64,000 nt of DNA from Hydrangea macrophylla. Its lineage: Eukaryota > Streptophyta > Magnoliopsida > Cornales > Hydrangeaceae. The position numbers and the translations under genes were made by a program. Below the pieces are notes generated by a model, which made no database searches, was not told the origin of the DNA, and saw nothing but the letters and a program-made list of their open reading frames with translations. Location of the stretch: contig CM066994.1 of NCBI GenBank assembly GCA_033977485.1, positions 83,638,871-83,702,870 of the forward strand. Reading direction: 5' to 3'. Below, in pieces: positions 33,572 to 46,196 of this stretch (positions are counted from its first letter, which is position 1; every line of letters begins with the position of its first letter).

Positions 33572-33902
33572 GGAGACATTCGAGTTCCCAGAGTTGTTTT
33601 ATTTCCTGTGGGGAATTTCTATTATCTATCATTTATGTTATTGTTGTTGTTATTGGCCGTTTGGCCTTAAACTTCTGTTTCTTTTGAATTTTGGATATCT
33701 ATAATATTAAATATATATAATGAAGTTGTAAGACTCTGATGTTTATTTCGCTAAACTTAGAATATTTCCGCTACTATTATTACTCTGATATTTTATATTT
33801 CGTTAGTATTTGGACAATCATGCGATCTATAACCTATTATGAGCCAACGGGTCCGATAAGGAAGCTTACTTCCCTTAATTATCGCTATGCCAGGGCGTGA
33901 CA

Positions 33903-34439
33903 TGGACAGACTGAACGAGTCAACCAGGTGATGTAGGACATACTTTGAGCATGTGTCAATGATTTTGAAAGCTCATAGGAGACTCATCTATCATTGGTAG
34001 AATTAGCATACAACAATAGTCATCATTCAAGTATAAGAATGGCACCCTTTGAGGTATTGCATGGAAGACCGTGCTGATCAGCGGTGTGTTGGGTAGAGGT
34101 TGGAGACAATCAACTACTCGGACCAGAATTAGTTCGGGTAACTAACGAGAAGATCAAGATCATGAAAGAAAGGATACGAATGGTGCAGAGTAGACATGAG
34201 TTATGCAGATAAATGCCGCAGAAGTTTGGAGTTCAGTGTTGGAGATCACGTGCTACTCAAGGTATCTGTGGTACGAGGAATGGTTAGATTTGGAAAGAAT
34301 AGAGAAAAACTAGTACCGCGTTTAATTGGACAATTTGAGATCCTCGAATGTGTAGAAAAGGTTGCCTAACGACTCGCATTACTGCTTAAGATGTCAGGAG
34401 TGCATAATGTCTTTCACGTTAGCATGTTGAGGAAATGTG
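33903..34439 (+). pseudogene. pol: E1 integrase C-terminal part, broken
   Basis: It continues HPQTDG with GQTERVNQV (catalytic Glu kept), then LAYNNSHHSSIRMAPFEVLHGR, FSVGDHVLLKVSVVRGMVRFGK and MSGVHNVFHVSMLRKCV, where A2 interrupts. Several stops and a frameshift occur. The chromodomain expected next is not seen in the window. Confidence 0.85.
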
Positions 34440-35156
34440 TGTCACGCCCCAGCATAGCAAAGTAGGGAAAAATTAAAATTTCTACCTTTATACGTGACTA
34501 GTTTAAGGATCGCGTGCTTGTCCATACAAGAAAGAACCATGATAAAAACAATAAACAATAAGCAGATGCAGTAACAATAAGCATGGTGGTTCTAGGCTTA
34601 CATACTATTAAACATAATCAGAGTCTTAAATTCATCATTACAATACACAGAAAAGAAAAGGAAAGATAATATTATCCCAGGCGTAAGTCCTAAAACATAG
34701 AAATAAGATTGGCATCTAGTACCTCAACTACTAAGAAAAGATAAATAAACAAAAGTCTTCACTTCTGCCAGCTAGCTCGCAAACCCATAGCCTTCTTTGG
34801 TGTACTCCTCTTTTGGGAATCCAGCCTCTGTGAGATCTGGATGTTTGATTGTCCAGGACATAAAAGTTATCTGCTTTACTGCAAGTTGAGTGAGTAAACC
34901 TACTGCACTGAAAGTCATCTGTTCAGAAAACACTTGTTAATCCATTAAGAAAATAAAACGTTCCACTTTCTCTTTGTTTTATGAAAACATGTCTTAAGTC
35001 ACAATCATTCTAATCTTGAGGTAATATGTACGTTTAGGGAACGTTTAATGACAATACTCAAGTCTTTTGAACATAATTGACAATAGCCAATTGATCGCTT
35101 TGGGACTATAACCCAATCCATACTTACTCGGATACTTTGCTTTGAACCATAGGTTC
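34440..35156 (-). mobile_element. A2: LTR fragment of the A1 family
   Basis: It starts TGTCACGCCCCAGCATAGC, matching the plus-strand start of A1, and continues collinearly to about A1 position 10520 (GGACTATAACC shared). B2 then interrupts it. The conserved tail EEYTKEGYGFAS reads on minus at about 34772-34815. The rest of A2 would lie beyond the window. Confidence 0.78.
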
Positions 35157-36465
35157 TGATCTTCTCAAAATCAAGATGCAAAAGTATACTCTACTTCAAA
35201 AGATTTATAGTGTGGAAGTAGAGGTTGAACCCACATAGATTGAAATACTAAATCACTTTAATTTTATAACCTAAACCTAGTTAATTAAGAAAGCAGAATT
35301 TTGATTTTGATTTTAATTAAACTAAGAACAATGAAAATAAATCTAAACTATGTAAGCAATTAAAAGTTGTTTTGATAAATATGTTTATTGAACCTAGGAT
35401 TGTAAATCCACCACTAGCTTCATAATAAGGGTATCTATGCATTCAATTAGCTTATTACATTGGATGAGAGTGGGGAATTGTAGCTATATCCCAATTCCAC
35501 TGTCAAAAAGATAACTACGATTCAAGTATCAGCATAATTCATCTTCGGTTGGCACAGAGTGCCTCACACTAAATAGGGTTGCGGCACACTCTGTCTTCCC
35601 TAGGCATGAACTATTTGACTACTTGATATCACAATTCAAACAAGCACCATTATATGTAAATAATCCACACAAGCATAGCAAATATAGATCATTGAGCACA
35701 TCACATTCAAAATAGATCTAAGAGAAGAATAAACTTTGAAAGCAATGATTTAATCAATAAAAGTTCGATTTTATTATAAAAAAATCCTCTAAACATGTAA
35801 TCATCATCTATACATAATAAATCTAAAAGAAAAGCATAAAATACACCCTATTACTTGGCTAGGGTTTCATTGAAACCCTAGATATCGGTCTAAGCGGCCA
35901 TAGAATCGAAGATTGGCAAGTTGTTGATGGAGGAGGACATGGGAATGCTTGGTCTTCTTCTTCTTCTCCTTGTTTCTCCCTCTTCAATGGCTGAGGTTCT
36001 TATTGTATATGGATGTGTATAATGTTGTGTATTGTTGTGCAACAATGTGTAACCCTCCAGTTGCTTTAGAATGATCTATATATAGTTGTAGAGGGATTAG
36101 GTAAGCTTTCTGTAAACCTTCTTTGTCTGAAACTGCTATTTTTTACTTTTTGGACGTAATTAAGCAATTCTGTTCGCGTAGGAGTCTTCAGTACTTAAAA
36201 ATATGCATTTTTAGGTTTTTGTACATATCGCTCGAGCGTGCCACGCGAGCGCAATTCTGGAAATTCGCACGAGCGGGCCGCGCGTGCGATATGCCTTTTT
36301 CTGCTCATTTTCTTCTGTTTTTACACCCTTTTTAGCTTGGAACTCTCGTTTTCTTCTAAAACCTAACAGAAAATGGAAAACAAAGTAAAAATACACAAAA
36401 CAGGATAATAAGTGCGAACAAATGTGAATTAAGGCATGTAATTAGGACTTGTTCACTCCCGATCA
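35157..36465 (-). repeat. B2 LTR (1309 bp)
   Basis: Starts TGATCTTCTC, ends CCCGATCA. It aligns with B1 along its length. TATA-like CTATATATAG is near 36075, and a CpG-rich block (GCTCGAGCGTGCCACGCGAG and on) is at about 36228-36292. Confidence 0.82.
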
Positions 36466-39357
36466 CACCCCATACCTACATTTTGCTAGTCCTCGAGCAA
36501 AAAGAATAGAAAAATAAAACTACTAATAAAAATAGAAATAAAAACTACTCCATTATCGCATAGATCACGATTGCACTTAGCATATGCAACAAGCCTTTTA
36601 AACCCCTAGGTGTCCCTAGTCGGACGAGTGAAGTCTCGTGAAGGTTCTCGTTGAATAAGATACCCACAACCATCTTTATTTCATTATATATTTAAAAAGT
36701 TTTATTAAAAACGAAAAACATAGCATTCAATACTCCTTATCATAAAACGATGATTTGAAATAGAATAACGAACAAAAAGAAATGGAACCAAAAGTCTACC
36801 TACATCATGAAAAATAATCCCAAGTACATGCATCGTATAAATCAATAGAGTTTCTCAAAAAATTGCACGTGTATGATGTGGTAGTCAAATGAACACATGC
36901 ATGTCATGAACTTGGAATATAACTCGGATAACCATCCAACTATGCTTCGACTACAAATCTCACAATGTTAATTACACTCTCAAATGAAATATTCAGATCA
37001 TGTGTAATCTCTCTAATATATGAGCGCAAAGGAAATATGTTTTCAAAACAAGAAACGGTCACATATGACTCGAAAAAGACGCATAATACGAAAGAACATT
37101 AGTCTTATGAAAGGATGTCAACAGTCAAGAAAAATTAATCGTTGCCATGTTTTAATCCCCCTCCCATCATTTACATATCCAAACCATGTTTTCTAAGATC
37201 AAATAGGACTTTTCAAAGGTTGTAACGTAGCTCAGGCAATGAAAAGGATAGAAAAGATTCATTAGGTAGTGTTAGAATGTTGTTGTAAGGCATGTTTGAT
37301 TTATTTCATCACCTCTTCTACCAACTTTCATCTTTTCATTCCCTTCTTTCATTTTTCTTTTTAATTTCTTTCCTCTTCTTTTCTTTCTTTTTTTTCCTTC
37401 TTTCAACCCCTCTTTTTTTTCCCCTCTTTGCTGCTTTTGAACCGACTATTCATTGAATACCAAGGCAACTACCCCAAACATAATCTTGTTTTCTTCTTCT
37501 TCTCAATCGACACACCGCCTTATCAACACTAAAAGTTGATGAATCTCTCAGTGGTGAACTCCAAGTTGGTCAAGTTAGAGAAAAAAAAGGATAATGGTGA
37601 TTAAAAAAAAGGCATTTTAAAGGCTTAAAGGGGCGAACTAAGAAATTTTTAACATTTATCTGGATAGGTAAACATAGAGGGCCTACCATCATTTTCTATG
37701 ATCATATGGTTCTTCACATTTATGATGGAAGATTATTAGTATGGTAGCAAATATTTTACTTGAATATCAACCAAAACAAGAATAATGAGACTAAACAACG
37801 AGTTAATGCGCTATTTAAATGAAATTCGACGAACACAAAATGCATTATAACCCTCTAAAAAGAAAAGATAGGCTCAAAAGCTCACTGGGTTTAGTCTCCA
37901 CCATATGTTATCTAGAGATCCGAATCATATTATAGTTCACATCAAACATGTATTCAAGTGACTACGTGCTCTGCATAGGTTCGTGTGCAAATCTACGATA
38001 TAAAACTACAATTCGAACGATATATATCCTAAACGTCACATCATGACTTCGGCAAATGTTTAATCACATATTTCCTTGTTTATCATTCTATGACAATCCA
38101 AGTTACATAACAAGAAGTATCGAATTGAGATTGCAAAAATGTCGGTAACATCGTTTATTTAGGCACAAGTATCGGAAATTTTTTTGAAAAATCCATGCAT
38201 AATAATGTGCATATGAGTGCATACCCCCAAACTAAACCTTTCATTGCCCCCAATGAAGCATTCAAACGAAAGAAAGGAGAGTACGTAAGGAAGGAATGAC
38301 ATTACCTCGATCTCAAAAATCACAAACCAGGTGAACGTATATGAATATGGCGATAAAGTTGAATTGCTCCAAATGAAGCCACTAATTCACCTGTCAATAC
38401 TTGACAAAAGAAAATAAACAAACAAAAAAACAATATTAGCAAATAGAAATATAAATATGTATATATATGTAATATAGACTGTGGCATACTTGTTGAGAAA
38501 CTAAACTAAAACCAAAAGACTCAACGAAAATAAAAAAGAACAAGCATAAACTGAACTATGAAAACAAAGAAGGACTCGATCTAAAAGGGCCTAAGAGAGC
38601 AAACAGAAAAGAGAAAAACACATAAATAAGGGTTAGGAGTAAGAAGAAGAGAACAAAAGAGAAAAACGCAAAACTACCCCAGTCGCGCGAGCGGGCCGCT
38701 CGAGTGACCTCTCGTGTGCACGATTCTAGGCGCGACCTGATGCTGAGGGCATATATAAAGAAGTTTTAAAAAAATTTCAAGGCAAAAGCGCGAGCGGGTT
38801 GGTACGTGACATGTTCTCTTTCTCTAATCTTTTCTTTCTTTCTGCATATGTTCAAAATAAATTGGCCTCACCCCCCAAATCAGTTTAGAAAACAAAAAAA
38901 TGACCCAAAATGACCCAAAAAGTGTACAAAAAAGAGAAAACAGAACGATAAAAGCTTGGGTTGCCTCCTAAGAAGCACTGTCTTTTATGTCTTCAGGTAG
39001 ACCATTCTAGCTTAAGACTCATGGAGGCCGAAACTCAGTCTTTGTACCCTTGAAGGCATTAAGGATACTTCGGTTGAAAACATAAATAGTGTCGTTATTT
39101 GTTAACTCATTCCACGGTTCCTCTTTTACGGTTTTGAATCGATTCTTGACCTTTTGAGTAACTCTTTCATTAAGATCCGTGTTGTTAGGGTTTTTCTATT
39201 CATTGTGCATTATATTGTTCTCCTTACTCACATTTATTTATTTATTTATTACGTTCGATAGTTCGTCTAACCTCATTATCTGCCATACATTGATAATCAT
39301 CATCATTGGGAGGTTGATCAACAGTGTTAAAAATATTTAATTTTAGTTTTATGTTCC
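36466..39357. other. B2 interior, no coding seen
   Basis: It is AT-rich with a pyrimidine-rich tract at about 37316-37435 and a CpG-rich GCGCGAGCGGGCC block at about 38680-38800, similar to those in the LTRs. I find no retroelement protein motif on either strand. Confidence 0.6.
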
Positions 39358-39553
39358 TGTAGACACCCCAATTTTGACCAAACGTCGAGTTAAGGAGAGT
39401 GTTACCTCCATATCCGATGATGACAATGTCTGAACTTATTTAGGACTTTTAAGGATAAATTAAGCTCTTCAAAGGACTATCCAACTTTAAATGGAAAGCA
39501 AAAAGAGAAAAAAAAATAGAAAATAGAGCCCAAAATGGCACTTGACCTCTTTT

Positions 39554-39812
39554 ACGGCAGTCACGGGTTGCTGCTGCGGCACTTCCTAAATGCCGTAACG
39601 ACAGTCAATGAGAGCCGCAACGCCAGTCACCAATTGCTGCCTCTTTACATCAAATGCCGCCAAAAAAGGATTCCCAAAAAAGACGACAGTCCCTGGAGTT
39701 GTTTGCGGCATTCAATGAATGTCGTTCCGACAGTCAGTGAATGCCGTGCCGACTTTCAGTGAATGTCGTGCGGCATTTACTGAGTGCCGCTTCCATCTCC
39801 GTTGAGTGCCGC
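39554..39812 (+). promoter_or_regulatory. CpG-rich short hairpin array upstream of Tat2 LTR TATA
   Basis: Repeated CGGCA...TGCCG units form short inverted repeats, for example CGGCACTT-CCTA-AATGCCG and CGGCATTCAATGAATGTCG. The array ends about 105 bp before the TATA box in an otherwise AT-rich LTR. The 3' LTR has the same array (57381-57662) with one 22-bp unit duplicated. Confidence 0.7.
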
Positions 39813-39918
39813 ATTTTTGTAACAGCTAGTTGTTATATAGCACATTTTGTACTATCAAAAGGATGCCTGAATTAGGGTTTTTTGCTCTAAAATGACTGAA
39901 ATACCCCTCCAAATTTGT

Positions 39919-39928
39919 CTATAAATAG
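39919..39928 (+). promoter_or_regulatory. TATA box of Tat2 LTR
   Basis: CTATAAATAG fits the plant TATA consensus and is conserved in the 3' LTR (57768-57777). Confidence 0.75.
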
Positions 39929-42021
39929 AGGTTGAATATCCTCTTGCGAATTGGTGGTTGGTGGTTTTAAGGTTGGAATCTAGCTTAAATCCTAGAGTAT
40001 ACACTCCTACTTAGTTTTAAAAGCTTTCTTAAACACAATTAGAAGTAGGTTTTGAGAAGGTTCAAGGGGGTATTTAAGTAGAATTAAAGTGGAAGAGCTT
40101 GATTAGTCTATGGAAGTCCTCCAAAATCACCAAGTTGAGGATACTTTGGAGGTAAAACTTTAGCATAGTCAGTCTTTATTCAAGTGTAATTATAACATGC
40201 ATGGAGTCCTTTAATATCTCTTTTCATTTGTTGTGTTCATCCTTTGGGTTCATAAGGCTTTCAAATTCTTGCTTGAATCTTTTGGTTTGGAATCCCTTAA
40301 TCTCCTTGTAATCCTATGATTCATGAGAGGATTAAGTTTGGTACTAGAATTTTTAGCTAATGAACCCAAACCTATCTTCATGGTTTGAGGATTGTTATGA
40401 CCTAGTTTCATGACGTTCTTCCATACTTCTTTGAAATTTACAAGTCTGAATATCTTTACCCTCCAATGACCATCAAATGGTAGGAGAGTTAGCTTTAGAC
40501 AAGCCCAACTCTATAGCTTATTTTTCTAAGTTGATAAGAACAAGATGAACTAACCCAATGTGCAGTGAGTTCACAATCTGTTTTTGATCGTAGATTTTTA
40601 GTTAAACATCGGACCGTTGGAATCGAATGAAATAAGCGAAGATTTCACAATCTGTAATTTTTGTTTTAAGAAGATTTCATGTTTAAGGTGGTTTGATCAA
40701 GGGTTTTGTGAGGTTACTTCAATCTGTCCAAGAGTTTCAGAATAGTCATACTCTTTTGAAATAAGCGAATCAGAACCTTAATCAAGTTTTATTGACCCAA
40801 AATAATTTTTTCTTGTTAGTTAAGTGTGTTAGGAAGATACCCTAAAAAGAATAAAGCATTACTGATTTTTTTTACTAACTTTAGAAAATCGTGTAAGAAC
40901 TCTGGACAGAGGGTTGCAAAATCCTAAGTGATGTATGGTTTTTGCCCGATTCCCGGAGATCTAACCGTTGAAACTTCAATTTTCTTTTTGGGTTAAAAAC
41001 TAGACACACAGAGGCATCTTGTGTCCAAAATCCATCAAGATCAAACCATGGGAACCATGCTTTTCATTTCTTTGAAGTTCTGATCTGCTCTCCACAATTT
41101 TTAGAATTCTGTAACAACTTTGATCAATCTTATAAATAATGGTTTAGATAATATTTTCATGAGCTAAGGTTCAAAACATGTTTCAATAATGATTAGTTAA
41201 GCTTGAATTCAAGGTGTAAGTGATCTAAATCAATGAGTAATTCATAACTTGTTCTTGTACATATTTACCCATGTGGCTTGACACTCATAATTAGGGCTTG
41301 TTTGCTTTAGGTTTGATCACATTTGATAGATCTAAGCTAGAAGCATAGGATTACCATCTAATTTTATATCTTGTATATTATGTGGACTAACCCTTGTTTT
41401 GTAGCGCTGATGAGGTATGACTTTTCGACTCTCCCTTAGCTTAGCTGTTCTTTGATTTTATTGATTTTTTGACCTCATGTGCAACACTGTAGAATTAAGA
41501 TTTGCCTTATGTGTATATATGTGTATTAGAGACCCTATTCTTAGGTTTTATTTATTTGCATGCATTACACATCTAATATTCGCGGCCGGATCCCGGGTAA
41601 GTTCCCTTGTTCCTCATTGCATATCATATTGCTTGCTACTTGAATTATATGGTTTTTGAATGATATTTTATCACTTGCAATCTTACACCTTTTTAGACAT
41701 GCTTTTGTAATGTATATTTATACATATATATTAATTGAGGACATGCTTAGATAATTAATTCGATTAAGAGGATGTTGAGTAGAGGCCTATCATGAGATAG
41801 GATGAGAAGGGGTGTTTTAGTCCGATGGGCTCCTTCCCTTCTCATTCCTTAATCCCCGGACCTAGTTTAATCTTTGGTTTCACAAAAAGATCAGTTGCTT
41901 TAAAATGGTTTCTTAATTTTCCTCTTAAAAATTAAGTGGTGACTCATTTGTTTTTGAATTTGAATTTGAAAAAGATTTTGAAAGAAAAGCTGTGGGTAAG
42001 AAAAATGCGATATCCACAATC

Positions 42022-42039
42022 TGGCGACTCTGCTGGGGA
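42022..42039 (+). promoter_or_regulatory. Primer-binding site of Tat2
   Basis: TGGCGACTCTGCTGGGGA lies three bases after the LTR, identical to Tat1. Confidence 0.88.
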
Positions 42040-43242
42040 TCGAACCCAGAATCTCTGGTTTTGCAGACCAGAAATTTCTGATTTTGGGTTCACTTGAGGA
42101 TTAGACTTGAAAGCATCCTTTTAATTGAATTAATCAATCTTTGTACACCTGTTGCATTTCACTTACATGTCCAGCCAGTCGATTGCACGGAACTATAACC
42201 TTGGAGGCTCGGGGCAACCCGGTCGGTCAATCCATCATGGGGCCGTGTGATCACCCTTGATCTCGTACCATGTGTTGGTATATGAAGCATCCTATCGGGT
42301 GTGTATCAATGGTCCCTTATTTGACCAAAACCTAGCTTTTGCATAGTAGCTTTCATAGAACCTTTCAAATCTTAGGCAATCAATTCTTGATTAGGATTAT
42401 GTGCTAGGAAGTTTTGTATGCCCAGAAGGGATTACTTGAGATGATGACGATACTTGCTTGATGAAAGATGTATAATCTGATAATCACCTTTTAGCAATTT
42501 CTCCTCATGTTCCACGACATTTGGAAAACATGCCAAACCTTGATTATAAGATCATACTTCTTATATCATGTTAGCTAAGCATCATTGACCTTGTATGCAT
42601 CCAAATTCAAGAAAAGTACTGTGACAATCTGATCGTGTGATCCTTCTACCCGAAAGTTTTAAAATCCACTTTTGAGAGCAAACAAGATTTTGATAAACCA
42701 CCATTCTTTATCCCAAAATGTTTTTCGGTCAAGTAAAGCTCCAAACTAACCTCTGTTAAGGTATATTTTCACATGATCATCTTCTAAGGAAAAATCCAAA
42801 AATTTTGGGAATTGTTTTTAGAAGAAATGCTGTTCAAATGAATTTCAAAACAAAATTTCAATCCAATCATCTTTATTGAGAAATGTTTGCACATCCTCAT
42901 TTTTTACAAGATTCAAAATCCTTGAGGATCATTTTTGAAAGATCTCATTATTTAAGAAATGCTTTTCAAATGAATTTCAAAAAATTTTGAATATCCAACC
43001 TTTGAGGGGGTAGTGAAGATCACAATGAAAGGAGAAGTTAGCGCACTTGACATGGGTGAGGATCTTATATGCTTATGTGTTTATGTGTTAGGATTAGAAT
43101 TTTCTTTTCTTTGGCATATAGAATAGTCACACACATACATGCATTGCATCCATGTGACATAAAAAAGTGTTTTTACCAAGGGACTTTTAATAAAATATAT
43201 ATATGTGTGTGTGACAAAAAGAAGCGAACAAAAGTTTTTAAA
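42040..43242 (+). other. Tat2 5' leader, non-coding
   Basis: No conserved coding between the primer-binding site and the gag start. A short AT/GT microsatellite lies at about 43193-43214. Confidence 0.7.
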
Positions 43243-44640
43243 ATGGAAAATTTAAACCTTCTTGTAGGGGTAAAAATAGCATCAAGTTCAAATCAAGCCT
43301 GGTTCAGGGATCCCACAGCAAGGTTAGTAAGAAGAGAAGACGCTGAAATGACAGAAGAAAGGAACAATGAGGAAGTAGTCGGGTTGAGGACACCGGTAGA
43401 ACAGCAAGCAGAGCAAATGAGGCGGCAAGCCTAAAATATGAACCGTATGATGGGAATGATAGAAGCACTGAATCGCCGACCATTGCCTGTAATTCTGCCA
43501 ATTATGGACCCACCTCTACGGGGGAAGGAGATTGGTTTGATGATCAGGAGCCACAGTGGACTGATGCACTACAGGCCAATAGGGAAAGGGAGAAAGTTGA
43601 GAAAGAAAGGTTACTGACCGAGAAGATCGAGTAGCTGGAAAGGGTGATGCGTAAGGCTCAATGGGTCGACACTTATTTAATGGAGTTGGAAGGTCTGTAT
43701 AATGGAGTCCACGAAATGCTGCCGGCCGGCTTTAAGATGCCATTTTTTGATAAGTTTGATGGAACGGGAAACCCTCACAATCATGTAAGGATGTGTATCG
43801 GAGCTTTCCAACCAAGTGGACTAAGCACCAGCATGATGGCCATCTTGTTCCAACAAACTTCAACCGGAGCTGCCTTATCCTGGTACCTCACTCTCGAACC
43901 AAGCAAGACTCGAGTTTGGGAAGAAGTGATCAAAGCATTCGTGGCACAATATGAGTACAATCAGGACTTGGACGTTACTATAAGAGATCTGGAGACCACC
44001 AGGCAGGGAAATAGAGAGTCTTTCGCTGAATACTTGAGTCATTAGAGAGGGAAGGTAGCTAAAATGGTATAGAGGCCGTCCGAGAAAGACCAGATCCGAA
44101 TATTGATGAAGAACCTTTAACCTGTCTATCAAGAGAAAATGAGATTCCAGTCGATCAACACTTTTGCTGAGGTATTTGATGTAGGGACTCGGATCGAAGA
44201 TACAATCCAAGAGGGAGTGATAAAAAAGGAGGAACAGCCAAACCGGTACAGAAGGTCGAACTATGGATCCAATGGAGGATAGTCGGGAGGGCATTCTGGC
44301 CCCACTAATGTCAACGCACTGAACGGGCTGGAGAGGAAATTTGACATAACACCAAGGAGAGGGGGGAACAAAGCACTGAGAAAATTCTCAGATCTGGGAG
44401 TGTCACTATCAACCGCTCTCGACAGATTGTTAGCGAAAGGGCATCTCCATCAGTTGGAACCTCGACCTGTACCAAATCCGTCTCTGCCAAATTTTTAAGG
44501 GGATCTCTTTTATAAATTTCACCAACAGAAGGGCCACTCAATGGATCAGTGAATGAGGTTAAGGCATGAAATCTAAGATCTAATCAATAATAAGGTGATA
44601 TCAGAACCGCCTGCCAGAGCCCCGAATGTCACAAGAAATC
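43243..44640 (+). pseudogene. gag: Tat2 gag, broken
   Basis: ATG at 43243 opens MENLNLLVGVKIASS; a frame change follows by about 43530, where DWFDDQEPQWTDALQ begins. The capsid-like domain is 43644-44045 (FDKFDGTGNPHNHVRMC, ALSWYLTLEPSKTRVWEE). After stops at 44043-44072 it continues with FDVGTRIEDTIQEGVI. The knuckle region FYKFHQQKGHSMDQ lacks cysteines expected from Tat1, so it is degenerate. Confidence 0.85.
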
Positions 44641-44687
44641 CACTACCAAACCACCATGCTGTACCACCATCATAAGGCCTCTTTTTC

Positions 44688-46196
44688 TTGGGGATAGAAG
44701 AAACCATCTTCGATCTATCTAGGCTAATCACTAGGGCTAGGACACCAAGAAGGCCTTATCAGCTGATGGATAATCCGACAATCTGTACCTTGGAGGGTGC
44801 TTCGAAGGGATGTGAAGAGGAAAGAGCAAGACAGATGGATTGGTGGGTTCAGGAAACTGGCAATATAGATCAGATAGAGGATGATTTGTGGTACAAGAGT
44901 GATGAAGAGGTGGGAACTGAAAACGAGAATTTGGGAAGAGTTTCAGAGGCCGACAATTTGTGGATGAGAGAAGAAGTCAGTCATCTGACCCGATCAAGCA
45001 GACACTTCAAGCCGCACGAACTGGAGGAAGATCACCCAGGAAGGGATCTAGACAAGGGAAAATGAAAAATAGATGAGGAAGCAGAGGAAGATAGGGTCCT
45101 GAAATAATTGAAGAAAACTCAGGCTAACATCACTGTTTGGGGCTTACTGATTGCTTCAAAACATCCCAGGCAGGCAGTCTTGGATGCCTTGAACCAATCC
45201 GATGTTTCCATCGATGCAACACCAAAAGACCTCGTGGGAATGATTAGTAGAATTTTGACTCTGGCTATTACCTTCTCATCAGACGACCTACCTCCAGGAG
45301 GGCCTGCTCACAATAAGCCATTGTATGTCACTGTTGAATACATGGGGAACACTGTACCTGCCTGCCTTGTTGTCAATGGATTTGCTCTAAACGTGTGTCC
45401 GTTTCGAACAGCCAAACATATGGGTTTGGATGAAACAACGTTCGTACCATCCGAGCAGAAGGTAAGGGCATACGACAACACTCAGAGAATGGTCATGGGA
45501 ATAATTCTCCTCCATTTAGCTGTCGGGCCTATGGAAAAGGAAGCTGAATTTCAGGTCATCGACATACCTGCTTCTTTCAATTTATTACTGGGAAGGCCAT
45601 GGCTAGATAGTTTAGGCGCCATACCATCTACGGTTCATCAGAAAGTCAAGTGTGTCTGGAAGAGCAAAGTCTGTGATATTCTCGGGGATAGTTGGGTTCG
45701 TCCATCTGAAGCTTCATCAAGAGCGCCGATTTTGGAGGTACAAATCCAAGAAGAAGAGATAGGTCTGGGAGGGTTCGAATTCATTAATATGTTAGAAGGT
45801 GAGAGGCCAAGAGAGTTCCTGCCACTTTACTTCGATCAGTATGCAAGCCCGTTGGTCACAGGGATCATAAAGAAGATGGGTTTCTTTCCAGGTATGGGAT
45901 TGGGTAAGAATCATCAAGGTCTATCAGAATTTCTGAGTATCGCCACTCAGACTCACACTCATGGTCTGGGGTATCAACCGTCAAAGAAAGAGCTAAAAGA
46001 GAAGAAGAAAGTGATTGATGCACCATTGGACCCTTACCTGAAAACACTCAATGGATACTTTATGAAGGAAGGAGAAGATTTTCCCTTTTGCGGTTTCCCA
46101 GAACCATGGATGGATCAGAAAGATAAATGTTTGAAGCCAGGGTTTGAGATCTTCTTCCCCCATGAGTTCTCTGCATATGAAGATCCATACTTGTAG
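44688..46196 (+). pseudogene. Tat2 protease and G-patch-like segment
   Basis: The acidic linker is followed by the protease region, where the active-site motif reads LVVNGFALNVC in place of LVDTGSALNVC seen in Tat1, so both Asp and Thr are lost. PASFNLLLGRPWL follows. At about 45855-45992 a G-patch-like segment reads MGFFPGMGLGKNHQG and HGLGYQPSKKE. The frame is open from 45108 to 46196. It ends in a stop at 46194, after which the same frame continues towards reverse transcriptase. Confidence 0.82.

Larger units (their letters stand above)
24340..33902 (+). mobile_element. E2: near-complete chromodomain-type element inserted in E1
   Basis: Two LTRs (from 24340, and 31198-33902) flank gag, protease, reverse transcriptase, RNase H, integrase and chromodomain remains. 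Flanks are TGGGC (24335-24339) and TGGAC (33903-33907), a 5-bp duplication with one mismatch. E2 split the E1 integrase inside [13 protein letters not shown]. The long LTRs and the chromodomain region suggest the Tekay/Del clade. It is strongly decayed. Confidence 0.9.
31198..33902 (+). repeat. E2 3' LTR (2705 bp, including a MITE)
   Basis: It begins TATAACACCC (TGTAGCACCT in the 5' copy) and ends CAGGGCGTGACA. TATA-like CTATAAACAC is at 31631-31640, with the CpG-rich block at 31537-31585 upstream. About 170 bp at 31272-31444 is MITE plus duplication, absent from the 5' LTR. A 90-bp segment around 32520-32610 repeats the sequence just before it. Confidence 0.88.
21882..34439 (+). mobile_element. 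E1: chromodomain-type Ty3/Gypsy remnant, host of other insertions
   Basis: Pol fragments on + at 21882-21980, 23293-24339 and 33903-34439 form one collinear sequence (RNase H, integrase) once B1 and E2 are removed. Upstream pol was separated by Tat1, and downstream it ends at A2. The sequence is close to E2 and E3 (for example [13 protein letters not shown] in E1 and E3). It has many stops and is probably the oldest layer of the nest. Confidence 0.8.
35157..39357 (-). mobile_element. B2: LTR plus non-coding interior of the B family
   Basis: The LTR at 35157-36465 matches B1. The interior to 39357 has no recognisable gag or pol and is interrupted by Tat2. On the minus strand GTAGGTATGGGGTG directly precedes the LTR, like a polypurine tract, so this is probably the 3' end of a minus-strand element. 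A GGTTGCCTCCTAAGAAGC block near 38961-38978 resembles sequence common in plant Athila-like elements; this is recalled knowledge and not checked. Confidence 0.65.
39358..42018 (+). repeat. Tat2 5' LTR (2661 bp)
   Basis: It starts TGTAGACACCCC and ends ATATCCACA before the primer-binding site. Its start matches 57186-57958. TATA box is at 39919-39928. The left flank GTTCC (39353-39357) would be one target duplication copy; the other is outside the window. Confidence 0.92.

Noticed and set aside
34440..35156. A2 as the 3' LTR of E1
   Set aside because: It directly interrupts E1 coding after LRKCV, before the chromodomain, and matches the A1 solo LTR in inverse orientation.
43069..43434. Independent small gene upstream of Tat2 gag
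   Set aside because: Its first half is leader sequence and it runs into the gag N-terminal region in the same frame.
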